The notes beneath the pieces are model-generated. The model made no database searches and was not told the DNA's origin. It worked only from the letters and a program-made list of their open reading frames with translations. A stretch of DNA of 64,000 bases from Bacteroidales bacterium UBA3297 (GTDB taxonomy: Bacteria; Bacteroidota; Bacteroidia; Bacteroidales; Paludibacteraceae). Numbering within the stretch: the first letter of the stretch is position 1; the number at the start of each line of letters is the position of its first letter. The stretch covers positions 124,001 through 188,000 of the forward strand of contig DETD01000001.1 in assembly GCA_002362105.1 (NCBI GenBank). The letters are read 5' to 3'. Position numbers and translations under genes: made by a program. This document shows positions 33,211 through 40,951 of this stretch, in pieces.

Positions 33211-34077
33211 ATGAGTAATTATAATGAATGTGGGGTAACGGCAACCAATGCTACCGAGAGTGTAGCAACCACAAAGAAAAACAACAATATTGCCAAAAGA
33301 TTGCGATATATACAATACGATTTAGATGCCAAAGATTTCATAACACAAAAGTATGGTTTTTATTGGTACTATGTATCTATGTTTGTGTTTAACGAAATTC
33401 AGTCGCATATGAACATTACGAATAGGAATTTCAGCAAAAACACAAAGTTATTGGGTTTCGGACAATGTTGTTTTAGCACCAAGTATATTACGAATAATGT
33501 AAACGAAAGCAAAGTAAGGTACGAATGTGAATTTGGTAAAAAAACTGATAATGTTATTATTAACGAAACAAGAAAAGCATTAAAAATACTTGAAGAGTGC
33601 GACTTGATAGAAGACAAGGTTGGCGATGTTGTCACTATGAATTTGAAGATGGCAAACTCAACCGCTGACGAAAGGACTTATATGGAAACATTGTTGAACG
33701 ACTTGGGTATTGATTTAAGCAACGGAAAGACAATAAAGGATGCGGTTATTGAATACTTTCAGCGGAAAAATGAAACAATAATACCAACTGAAAGCAAAAC
33801 CATTCCTATTGCTGAACAAAAGCAAGAGCAACTAACCGAAACAAAACCAACTATACCGAAGTGTTCAGTAGGTGAAGAAGAATTGGAAAATCAAGTTGTC
33901 GAAGAAACAAGCAACGCAACCGCTATAAATATGGATGAAATAAGGGGTATGAGCTATAAGCTGTATAGCCAAGAAAGAAGGTTGAACGGCAATCCACGAC
34001 CTATCAATGATAGCGAAATAATGTACAAAAGGGAACAAGAATTGAGCAAAGAAGTAGATATTGATTTAGCATTTTGA
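33211..34077 (+). CDS. Phage protein of unknown family, possible replication initiator or regulator
   Basis: 288 residues from MSNYNECGVTATNATES; the earlier ATG (33190) adds 7 residues. The N-terminal 150 residues are basic and aromatic (RLRYIQYDLDAKDFITQKYG, YWYYVSMFVFNEIQSHMN) with a helix-turn-helix-like stretch (INETRKALKILEECDLIEDK) as in winged-helix proteins. The C-terminal half is acidic and low complexity (PTESKTIPIAEQKQEQLTET). Upstream lie 70-bp repeats with GGGGTGTAA motifs, a promoter, two terminator-like hairpins and a palindrome at the start. This setting suits a Rep protein acting on iterons or a self-controlled regulator. I do not recognise a known Rep or repressor family in it. 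Confidence 0.6.
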   Translation: MSNYNECGVTATNATESVATTKKNNNIAKRLRYIQYDLDAKDFITQKYGFYWYYVSMFVFNEIQSHMNITNRNFSKNTKLLGFGQCCFSTKYITNNVNESKVRYECEFGKKTDNVIINETRKALKILEECDLIEDKVGDVVTMNLKMANSTADERTYMETLLNDLGIDLSNGKTIKDAVIEYFQRKNETIIPTESKTIPIAEQKQEQLTETKPTIPKCSVGEEELENQVVEETSNATAINMDEIRGMSYKLYSQERRLNGNPRPINDSEIMYKREQELSKEVDIDLAF

Positions 34078-34114
34078 GAACTTCTCAAACAATCATAGAT
34101 AATACACTGACAAT

Positions 34115-34149
34115 GGCGGTACTCCGAAGAAAACAATTGGGGTATCGCC
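34115..34149. terminator. Conserved hairpin, copy B, between convergent genes
   Basis: GGCGGTACTCC and GGGGTATCGCC, with the same arms as the hairpin at 11346-11377. It lies between the converging ends of the 288-aa gene and the integrase gene, where a two-way terminator is expected. Confidence 0.65.
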
Positions 34150-34177
34150 ATTTCCGTGTCTGATTGGAAAGGAAAAA

Positions 34178-35281
34178 TCAGCTGTCGAAAAGGCTTGTCG
34201 TCCTTTCCCTCAACTCCTTCGTGACGAAGGCGTAGTGTCTTTGCGTCGTGCTGACGTTGGAGTGCGTCAGCAGTTCGCTGATGGCGGTGATGTCAGCCCC
34301 CTTGCTCAGCAGAAGGGTTGCGAACGTGTGTCTGCCTATATGTGGGTGTATGTGCTTGTCCACTCCGCTCCTCTTCGCCCAATTGTCAAACGTGCTTTGG
34401 TTGGTTATCCTCCCCTTGAACACAAGACCATCCCTTCCGTACGTCTCGGCACAAAGCTCTAGCACCTCACGCAACTTGTTGCTTATCGGTATAACGGCCA
34501 ACTTCTTCGTCTTCTGTGTCACAATCTCTATTGTTTTGTCTTTGATATGCTCACGCCAATCCAAACGCTTGATGTCACCAATGCGAAGACCGCTGTATAT
34601 TCCAAGGAAGAGGGCTATTTTGTATGCAATTGGGCATTCGGTTTCCCACAGCGCACCAATCTCGCCTTCGGTCAGATACACTATATCCTTTCTGACACCC
34701 TTGACGCCCTTGCTTGCGCTGACGACTTGCTTGGAAACGAACCCCTCCTCTAGTGCGCAGTCCAAGACGCAGTGGAGTTTCGACAGAAAAACGTTGACGG
34801 AGTTGTTGTTGAGCCTTCCGCTCTTGCTCCTCACCCTTTTGGTCTTCAGATAGACCTTGAAGTCCTCTATGAGCCCAACGGTCAGTTTGTCCAACGGCAT
34901 ATCCCCAACAGTTCCGATATATTCCTCCAAGTGCCCTATCGAGTTCTTCCAAACGAGGAGCGTTCTGTATCCGACCTCTCCCTTCGTCCTCTTCCTCCTC
35001 ATAACCGTCTCGCAGTATTTGAGAAGAGAAGGGACTTTTCCTTCCGTCACGGACTTTGACAACTGCAGTTCCTTCTCCAACCGCAAGTTCTCCGCCATCC
35101 TAAGCACCTCCTTGTTCTGCTCACGAACCCTCTTGGCTAGCTCCTTTTCCTTCGGTATCGGCATCACGTATAGCCCCCTCAATACCTCTTGTCTGCGCCT
35201 TCCGTTCTGCGAGTAGGACAGCGCCAACGAACGACACCCATTGGATTTCGGTGAAATCTCCTTGATTGCAACTTTTGCCAT
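34178..35281 (-). CDS. int: Phage integrase, tyrosine recombinase
   Basis: 367 residues. The N-terminal arm-binding part is basic (MAKVAIKEISPKSNGCRSLA), followed by the SAM-like core-binding domain (KSVTEGKVPSLLKYCETVMR onward). The catalytic domain has GLRIGDIKRLDW (first Arg, about residue 230), HPHIGRHTFATLLLSKG (His-x-x-Arg, about 310), LTHSNVSTTQRHYAF (His about 343; the nucleophile Tyr in RHYAF about 353). It catalyses recombination between attP and the site before the GH3-like gene, and lies 76 bp from attR. No excisionase gene was recognised beside it. Confidence 0.93.
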   Translation of the reverse strand: MAKVAIKEISPKSNGCRSLALSYSQNGRRRQEVLRGLYVMPIPKEKELAKRVREQNKEVLRMAENLRLEKELQLSKSVTEGKVPSLLKYCETVMRRKRTKGEVGYRTLLVWKNSIGHLEEYIGTVGDMPLDKLTVGLIEDFKVYLKTKRVRSKSGRLNNNSVNVFLSKLHCVLDCALEEGFVSKQVVSASKGVKGVRKDIVYLTEGEIGALWETECPIAYKIALFLGIYSGLRIGDIKRLDWREHIKDKTIEIVTQKTKKLAVIPISNKLREVLELCAETYGRDGLVFKGRITNQSTFDNWAKRSGVDKHIHPHIGRHTFATLLLSKGADITAISELLTHSNVSTTQRHYAFVTKELRERTTSLFDS

Positions 35282-35338
35282 AGCTTTCTGATTTTTTTAG
35301 TTCAACACCTATCAAAAAAAAGTGCGACGATTGCAGGT

Positions 35339-35370
35339 ATTGCGCTGATTCTCAAAAAATACTATATTTG
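35339..35370 (+). promoter_or_regulatory. Hybrid phage/host promoter of the GH3-like gene
   Basis: ATTG, 20 bp, TATATTTG. The -7 box is inside the att core and the -33 half is phage DNA. In the uninterrupted host the upstream half would be the sequence now at 8973-8976 (TTTC, 20 bp before the same -7 box). Both halves are similar, so expression may persist in the lysogen. Confidence 0.6.
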
Positions 35371-35404
35371 CAAAACAAAGACACTTATAACAATTCACAT
35401 AACA
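35358..35404. repeat. attR core (right copy of 47-bp direct repeat)
   Basis: Identical to 8992-9038. Identity stops at 35405 (C instead of A), then resumes with ATGAAAGGCGA, the first 11 bases of the GH3-like gene. The crossover must lie in the 47-bp block. Confidence 0.93.
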
Positions 35405-35411
35405 CAAAAAA

Positions 35412-37121
35412 ATGAAAGGCGAGACAATAGGCTGGTGGAAGTGGAAAAAAATTAACTTCCTAATGGGTTGTGTCGGCAAAATACAGCGTTGGAAGCTGAA
35501 AAAGGCTTCGAAAGACGTGAAGAAGACACAGGAAAAGACCCTCCGCGACATCCTTGAAAGTGCAAAAGACACTGTTTATGGCAAAGAGCACAATTTCAGC
35601 AAAGTGCTAGAAGCAAAAAGTGCCGACGAACTCTTCAGACTCTACAAAGAGAACGTCCAGGTTAACGACTACGAAGACCTCCGCCCATACATCAACCGCC
35701 ACATGCATGGCGAGTCGGACATCTTATTCCCAGGCAAACCTAAAATGTACGCCACCACTTCCGGCACCACAAGCGAGCCGAAATGGATTCCAATCACCTA
35801 CAAGTACTTCAAAGACATATACGGCAACATGAACCGTTTGTGGCTTTACAACTTCATCGATGCGAATCCGGATACCTTCGCCGGTGGTGTAGTTTCAATC
35901 GTAGGAAAGGCTATTGAAGGAGCGGCACCCGACGGCACCGTTTACGGTTCAGTTTCAGGCGTGTCGTTCACCAACTGCCCTCCGTTTGTACAGGTAGCCT
36001 ACACTGCGCCACCTGCCGTATTTGAAATTTCAGACTACCGCGCGCGCTACTATACCATCATGCGCCTCGGAATAGAGCACAACTCAACACTACTGATTAC
36101 AGCGAATCCATCGACAATTGTCGAGATGCAGAACAATGTGAACGAGTATTTCGACGAATACGTGAAAGACATCGAGAACGGCACCTTGAAAGAAGACCTC
36201 GACATTCCGGCCAGCGTCCGCGAGGCACTCAAGAGCAGGCTTCATCCGAATCCGAAACGTGCGGCAGAATTGCGCAAAATAAAGGCAGAACACGACGTTT
36301 TACTGCCAAAACACTACTGGCCAGACATGGCCTGCGTAACCTGCTGGCACTGCGGAAACACCAAAGTTTATCTCGACAAGTTGAAAGACTCATTCCCAGA
36401 AGGCTGCGTACAACCAGAGTTCGGTTATTTTGCCAGCGAGTGCCGTGCGGGTCTGGTTATGAACGTAAAAGACGACACCACCCTGTTCGCCCACATGCAC
36501 TACTTCGAGTTCACAAAAGAAGAAGACCTCGACAACGAGCACCCAGAATACCTCACCATCGACCAGTTGGAAAAGGGCAAACGCTACTGCATGTACGTAA
36601 CCACATGGTCTGGTCTGTACCGCTACAACATGAACGACTTGGTGGAAGTGACCGGCTTCAACGGAACCATTCCAACCATCCAGTTCATCCAAAAAGTGAA
36701 CGGTATCATTACCCTAACCGGTGAGAAACTGCACGAGCGCCAATTCATACAGGCCGTTCACGAAGCAGAAGAGGGAACTGGCATCAAGACCAAGTTCTTT
36801 ATCGGCTTCGCAGACGCAGAGCGTTCGGGCTACGACTTCTACTTCGAGTTCGTTGACAGAAGTATCGACCAACTAAAGGCCGAAGAGTTTACTAAAGTTG
36901 TTGACAGCCATTTGAAGAAAATCAACTGCGAGTATGAGGCAAAGAGAGACTCTTTCCGCGTAAAAGACCCTCAGACCTTCCGCCTGATCGACAACGCATT
37001 CGAGACATTCAAACAGCAGTGCATTTCAGAAGGTGCCCGAGACGGACAATTCAAGCTGATGCTGCTTTTGAACGACCCTAAGCGTCACGAGAAATTTAAA
37101 AAGTTGGTAATTGCCGAGTAA
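35412..37121 (+). CDS. GH3 auxin-responsive-like acyl-adenylate-forming protein
   Basis: 569 residues. A basic aromatic N-terminus (MKGETIGWWKWKKINFLMGC) precedes KLKKASKDVKKTQEKTLRDI. Near residue 116 TTSGTTSEPKWIPIT is the ATP/AMP-binding motif of GH3 and related adenylate-forming enzymes; YGSVSGVSFTNCPPFV, MYVTTWSGLYRYNMNDLVEV and ITLTGEKLHERQFIQAV complete the known pattern. In plants GH3 enzymes join amino acids to hormones; the substrate of bacterial homologues is unknown to me. It is single, ended by a terminator at 37142-37171, and its promoter is split by the prophage. Confidence 0.85.
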   Translation: MKGETIGWWKWKKINFLMGCVGKIQRWKLKKASKDVKKTQEKTLRDILESAKDTVYGKEHNFSKVLEAKSADELFRLYKENVQVNDYEDLRPYINRHMHGESDILFPGKPKMYATTSGTTSEPKWIPITYKYFKDIYGNMNRLWLYNFIDANPDTFAGGVVSIVGKAIEGAAPDGTVYGSVSGVSFTNCPPFVQVAYTAPPAVFEISDYRARYYTIMRLGIEHNSTLLITANPSTIVEMQNNVNEYFDEYVKDIENGTLKEDLDIPASVREALKSRLHPNPKRAAELRKIKAEHDVLLPKHYWPDMACVTCWHCGNTKVYLDKLKDSFPEGCVQPEFGYFASECRAGLVMNVKDDTTLFAHMHYFEFTKEEDLDNEHPEYLTIDQLEKGKRYCMYVTTWSGLYRYNMNDLVEVTGFNGTIPTIQFIQKVNGIITLTGEKLHERQFIQAVHEAEEGTGIKTKFFIGFADAERSGYDFYFEFVDRSIDQLKAEEFTKVVDSHLKKINCEYEAKRDSFRVKDPQTFRLIDNAFETFKQQCISEGARDGQFKLMLLLNDPKRHEKFKKLVIAE

Positions 37122-37141
37122 GCAACCTAGAAAAAATACGA

Positions 37142-37171
37142 AAAGCCGCATCTGTTGACAGATGTGGCTTT
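37142..37171 (+). terminator. Terminator after the GH3-like gene
   Basis: AAAGCC-G-CATCTG, loop TTGA, CAGATG-T-GGCTTT; a T-rich tail follows. It lies 20 bp after the stop codon. Confidence 0.75.
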
Positions 37172-37194
37172 CGTTGTTATACGATAACGAACCA

Positions 37195-37836
37195 ATGTAC
37201 ATAGACATCAACAAATACGAAGCCGTCATTTTTGACTTCGACAACACACTGTACGCTCCCAACCACCTTGGCAGGCGCATCGTTTTTTCCGATATTTTCA
37301 ACCTCTTGAAGGCAAGGAAAGACCGACTGGCAAGAAGAGCGTTAAAGGGGAAAGATTTCAACAACTCACAAGCGTACTACCAAGCATATTTCGAGCTTGT
37401 AGGAGAAAAGAACAGAGACTGGTACTTCAACCGTTATCTGCCCCTTATGGTGAAACTATTAAAAAAAGGATTTAACGCACGCCCCAAAGCCCAAGAACTG
37501 ATAAACTGGCTGGAGAATAACAATGTGATGGTAGGTGTGTACTCCGACTACCCTATGGTTAGAGAACGCTGCGAAGCCGTTGGCCTGCAACTGCCAAACG
37601 ACCGGCTTTGGTGCAGTGAAAGTTTCGGTGCACTGAAACCAGCCGCCAGACCATTTATTGAAATTGCTAGAGAACTTGGTGCGTCTCCCGAAAAAGTCCT
37701 TGTCATAGGCGACCGCCCAGATACCGACTTGGCAGGTGCGAAAGCCGCTGGAATGGATTGCGTGTTGGTTAAGACAAAAAAGAACGAAATGGAGCCAGGG
37801 GTGGTTGACTGGGAGAAAATTGTGCAAGGGATTTAG
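37195..37836 (+). CDS. HAD-superfamily hydrolase
   Basis: 213 residues from MYIDINKYEAVIFDFDNTLY; an upstream Met lies inside the terminator hairpin of the preceding gene. The DxDxT nucleophile motif is IFDFDNTLY, the Ser/Thr motif VGVYSDYP, the Lys in WCSESFGALKPAARP and the metal-binding acidic motif VIGDRPDTDLAGAKAAG. These make it a phosphatase of the HAD (phosphoglycolate phosphatase-like) group; the substrate is unknown. Likely monocistronic, with a terminator 70 bp downstream. Confidence 0.85.
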   Translation: MYIDINKYEAVIFDFDNTLYAPNHLGRRIVFSDIFNLLKARKDRLARRALKGKDFNNSQAYYQAYFELVGEKNRDWYFNRYLPLMVKLLKKGFNARPKAQELINWLENNNVMVGVYSDYPMVRERCEAVGLQLPNDRLWCSESFGALKPAARPFIEIARELGASPEKVLVIGDRPDTDLAGAKAAGMDCVLVKTKKNEMEPGVVDWEKIVQGI

Positions 37837-37903
37837 CGACTTGCCCCTAATTTAAAGGGCCTTATCCTGTGTTTAATGAAAAGCGTATTTCTTCAAAAGA
37901 GAG

Positions 37904-37932
37904 GGATAACTCCCCTACAGCCGGAGTTATCC
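37904..37932. terminator. Bidirectional terminator
   Basis: GGATAACTCC, loop CCTACAGCC, GGAGTTATCC: a perfect 10-bp stem between converging genes, with T runs on both sides. Confidence 0.75.
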
Positions 37933-38624
37933 TATCTTTTCACAACAGCACGTACACTCAAACCTACATCACGAGAAAGAGAATAACGATCGAAGTAGTC
38001 ATCATAAAGAAGTAAAATATACGCAGATGTTGAGTGAGAACCGAGATCGCTATCCAAAGAAGAAGACCAATAACTACAACAGCGAGAACTGCCTATCGAT
38101 ATATCATATGTTTTTTCTCCAGTAACAGGGAAAAATATAGTATTTCCGTTTACCTTAGACACCCCTATATAACCGGCAATTCCGCTATCACGATAGTTTT
38201 TCGAAAACGTCCAGGCACATCCATCAGCCAGTTCCTTCACTTCTGTAGCGGTTGGAGTCTTCCATAAACATCCCCAATTTACGCTAGCAGCATCATCTTC
38301 TGTTTGTAGTTCATCATAATCGTAACAGCATTCCGTTCTCTTTTCTGAAGGATTTAACAATGACTGTAAGTCATAAACGTCTAGTCCAAATCTCTCCTTC
38401 TTGAACATAGTGTCGCGACATACGTATTTAGTGAGAGAATCCGTTTCAAACACACACCATTTATAACTTTGCCAACTATAGTCTTTTTTGGGAGCGACTT
38501 CTCCCCTTGCAAAATGATCTCCACTTTCAATAGACTTACTTGCGCCAACATTACAGGTGGTCCACAATGTAGCTCTTTGTAATCCCAAATCAACATAATT
38601 TTCCAGGCATACCCATAAACTGAA
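37932..38624 (-). pseudogene. 5'-truncated FISUMP-domain protein
   Basis: The open frame carries ENYVDLGLQRATLWTTCNVG, GDHFARGEVAPKKDYSW and a C-terminal part with WKTPTATEVKELADGCAWTF, SRCCSYWSSSLDS and LSVRAVVKR. These are the marks of the Fibrobacter succinogenes major paralogous (FISUMP) domain found in many Bacteroidales surface proteins. Upstream the frame reaches a stop (38625-38627) without an ATG, and 9 bases farther the IS element begins, so the gene has lost its N-terminus including any signal peptide. A TTG at the L of DLGLQ has been taken as a start in automated calls; this cuts a conserved motif in half and is unlikely. Cell-surface role for the intact form is inferred. Confidence 0.75.
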
Positions 38625-38633
38625 TTATTTAAT
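38623..38633. repeat. Left flanking direct repeat of the IS element
   Basis: AATTATTTAAT, repeated at 39710-39720 directly after the right terminus. The expected target duplication for IS1595-group elements is 8 bp, so part of the 11 bp may be chance or pre-existing AT-rich sequence. Confidence 0.6.
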
Positions 38634-39709
38634 TTGATATCGGGTTTTCTACCTAAACAAAATCATATCTTCTAAAGCCTATTCTCGGAGATGTAGTAAT
38701 ACAAGCGACAATTAATCTGTCAAAAACACCATCTTCATATCTTCTTCGATTGAACTTGTAGCAGAACTCGTCGAGATATCTTTGCAAGTTCAAACTTGTC
38801 ACTTTTTCGTGTATGCCGGCAATGTTCTCCTTGCATCTTTTCGCCACAAGGTGAACCCAAGGGAGTTTGCTCGTGACGATCGCGTGCACTCCATATCTGC
38901 TCTCGCTATAGGCCTCGTGCCGGGCGAACATCTTGGCAAATCGAGAATGCGACACATGGGCGTCTGTCACTACGCATGCATTATGGGCGATTCCTTCCGT
39001 AGCACAATTCTCGACTTCTTCCGCATGCAAACCGCTTACGACTTTCATCTTTATGTAATTCACCGCCTTTAAAACTTTAGAGCCTCTGCTTTTTGATTCG
39101 TAAAGTCGTCTCTCGTCTTCGGTAGGAGTCCTAACCCCCGCCATCACAACGACTTTCGCCTTCGCTTGCGAGCCCGCTCCACGTTTCAAATCCTCGTCAG
39201 CTGCCACAGCTACGTCAAAAAACATCTCGTCCAACTCAACCTCCTCATCCAATTTGTACAACCCTTCGCGTTGCCCCATTGCGTCACGCAGCTTGTGCAT
39301 CAGGTCGTGCGCCGTCTCGTACGACTTAATCCCCAGCTGGCGCTGGAGCTCGCAGGCAGACATCGATTGTTTCGTCGCCGTCATAAGATGGATGGCCAGA
39401 TACCATGTCCTTACAGGCAAGTTGCTGTTTTCCATGATGCTGCCTTTTTAAAGCTCATCCTGTAGTGGCATTTCTTGCACTCGTACATCGCCTTGTCGCC
39501 CTTCCAATAGAATTCAGTACAGCCGCAATGAGGGCATTCTTTGACTTGCAAATCGCGTCTTTGTTTCAAATCAGCCACACATGCAGCTTCATCCTTATAT
39601 TTATCTGAAAATTCTATGATATTCATCGTCTGTCCTTGTTTATTCTATTTCTCTAAATTAATGAAAATTAGCGATATAAACAATAGTTTAGGTATTATTC
39701 ACGATATTT
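38634..39709. mobile_element. IS1595-type insertion sequence
   Basis: About 1.08 kb. The termini form an imperfect inverted repeat of about 24 bp: at the left ATATCG, three mismatched or changed positions and then T-ACCTAAAC, at the right GTTTAGGT-A and CGATAT. It carries a transposase split into two frames. Flanking 11-bp direct repeats are present. It lies next to the truncated FISUMP gene. Confidence 0.8.
38653..39626 (-). pseudogene. IS1595-family transposase, interrupted by a frameshift
   Basis: The first frame (39626 to 39411) gives the N-terminal zinc ribbon: ECPHCGCTEFYWKGDKAMYE, CKKCHYRMSFK, four Cys in two pairs. The second (39435 to 38653, 260 aa) gives MENSNLPVRTWYLAIHLM and the DDE nuclease (ELDEMFFDVAVAADED near residue 65, ACVVTDAHVSHSRFAKMF, VHLVAKRCKENIAG). 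The parts would join by moving one base back at CTTTAAAAAGG. Intact homologues continue the ribbon straight into SGTIMENSNLP-like sequence, so the break is probably a mutation in a short A run; a programmed shift is not excluded. If not read through, the element cannot move by itself. Confidence 0.8.
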
Positions 39710-39865
39710 AATTATTTAATGCTAAATTTAGCAATCAAGCGGTAACAATGCAACCGGGTGGAGTACGACTCAGTCGCCGTTTTTTTGGGGGGGGACAACG
39801 AAGATGTTAAGCCCTGGGTTGGCACGTAGCGTTTTCCAAACGCACCGACGCCGTATAGGAGTCCA

Positions 39866-40014
39866 GGCACGGGGAAAGGGCTGGTCCTTTCCCCGTGCCC
39901 GGTTATGAAGATACCGTCTTCCAGACGGGTGTTTTTTCACATGTTCTTTTTAGGCACACTTCAGTCTTTCGGACTTCTGCATTCCCGGTTTTGGAGAAAC
40001 CGTCTTCCGGACGG
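39866..40014. repeat. Palindromic intergenic repeats
   Basis: A perfect 14-bp stem GGCACGGGGAAAGG and CCTTTCCCCGTGCC with a 6-nt loop (39866-39899), followed by two copies of a hairpin CCGTCT-TCC-AGACGG (39914-39928) and CCGTC-N5-GACGG (40000-40014), each with a T run (GTGTTTTTT, GGATTTTTC) behind. The rest of 39721-39865 holds the palindrome GCTAAATTTAGC and a T6G8 run, but no gene. Confidence 0.65.
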
Positions 40015-40044
40015 ATGGATTTTTCTCGTGCTAAGCACACGTCT

Positions 40045-40743
40045 TTAGAACCAACTTTTCACAAGGTCGAGATTCATATAAATTCGGGCACCCAAACACA
40101 AGATAGGAACAAGTATAAGGGCAAGTCTGATTTTGCCTTTTAAGCCGTCGATAGGAATTCTATATAGTTTTTTCAACGGAGAAAGGAAAGTGACCAAATA
40201 TGCTTGTGGGTCGTTCTTAGTTTGCTCCAACGCATTCAGATAAGTATAAGACGTATTTACTGCACCCGAGAAATGACTTCCAATCTGTGCTGCCGTACCC
40301 GCATATTTAGAGAACTCCTCGTATGTTATACCAGATAAAAATATGGATAAGAATTTGAACTTTCCCAAAATAAAATCCTTAGACGAACTAAACAGTTTTT
40401 CCGGATCTGCCTTGTCAGAAATCACACCCACCTTACTTTGGATGAACTCGTAATTGGTGGCAATTGTGTGGTCGATAGAAGGGTCGATAATTTCAGGAGC
40501 TTTATGCAAGACATAATAAGCGCCAACGCCAGCAATACCGGCTAAAAAGAACACGACTGAGATGAGGAATCTCCATTTGTTAAATTCGCCCCATGAGAAA
40601 ATGAGAGGAGTCAATACCAGAGAGAAAATAACACCCAAGATTAGTCCCTTAACAATAATACCAATCGCTTTCGCTCCTAAACCTTTAATAAGAGAAAATA
40701 CTAAAGAGAATACAATTCCCTTTACACCGTCAGTTGTTTTCAT
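40045..40743 (-). CDS. Hypothetical membrane protein
   Basis: 232 residues. Two long hydrophobic segments at the N-terminus (VKGLILGVIFSLVLTPLIFS and FLISVVFFLAGIAGVGAYYV), a soluble central part (STDHTIATNYEFIQSK-like and GITYEEFSKYAGTAAQIGSH) and a final transmembrane helix (LALILVPILCLGARIYM). No family was recognised. It is alone and divergent from the YD-repeat-like gene. It could be a partner or immunity protein for that gene, but there is no direct sign. Confidence 0.55.
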   Translation of the reverse strand: MKTTDGVKGIVFSLVFSLIKGLGAKAIGIIVKGLILGVIFSLVLTPLIFSWGEFNKWRFLISVVFFLAGIAGVGAYYVLHKAPEIIDPSIDHTIATNYEFIQSKVGVISDKADPEKLFSSSKDFILGKFKFLSIFLSGITYEEFSKYAGTAAQIGSHFSGAVNTSYTYLNALEQTKNDPQAYLVTFLSPLKKLYRIPIDGLKGKIRLALILVPILCLGARIYMNLDLVKSWF

Positions 40744-40917
40744 ATATACAATTTGTTATTTATCAACGCAAATAGATTTAGCAAACTAATTCATTACAGA
40801 CAGTTTACTCAATTATGTAAAGACAAAATTAAAAAAATTTAGACAATAAAAGACATTTACGCACAACCTTGTCAATGGAGGTTCTGTGCAACAAACCATA
40901 AAAGTCGTTTTTTTTCG

Positions 40918-40925
40918 TAAATTTG
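40918..40925 (+). promoter_or_regulatory. -7 box of the YD-repeat-like gene
   Basis: TAAATTTG matches TAnnTTTG. No good -33 box is visible 19-21 bp upstream. It lies inside the longer open frame that begins at 40886, which argues that the true start is the ATG at 40952. Confidence 0.5.
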
Positions 40926-40951
40926 GAGAGTCAACAACACTTAATCATTAT

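Larger units (their letters stand above)
8992..35404. mobile_element. Integrated prophage, about 26.4 kb
   Basis: Between two copies of a 47-bp perfect direct repeat lie an integrase (next to the right repeat), small and large terminase subunits, portal, ClpP-type protease, major capsid protein, connectors, tape measure, tail and fibre proteins, and a lysis cassette. The host genes on either side (rimP to the left, the GH3-like gene to the right) would be neighbours and divergent without it. All parts needed for a tailed virion seem present. No DNA polymerase, helicase, excisionase or classic CI-like repressor is recognisable. The structural genes are on the minus strand, the lysis genes and one control-like gene on the plus strand, and the integrase on the minus strand. 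Confidence 0.95.

Noticed and set aside
8992..35404. Mu-like transposable phage or integrative conjugative element
   Set aside because: A tyrosine integrase with long direct repeats is present; no Mu transposase A/B, relaxase or Tra genes.
39895..40143. 82-codon plus-strand frame with KPSSGRMDFSRAKHTS
   Set aside because: Covers palindromic repeat units; I recall such peptides as spurious translations of Bacteroidales intergenic repeats.
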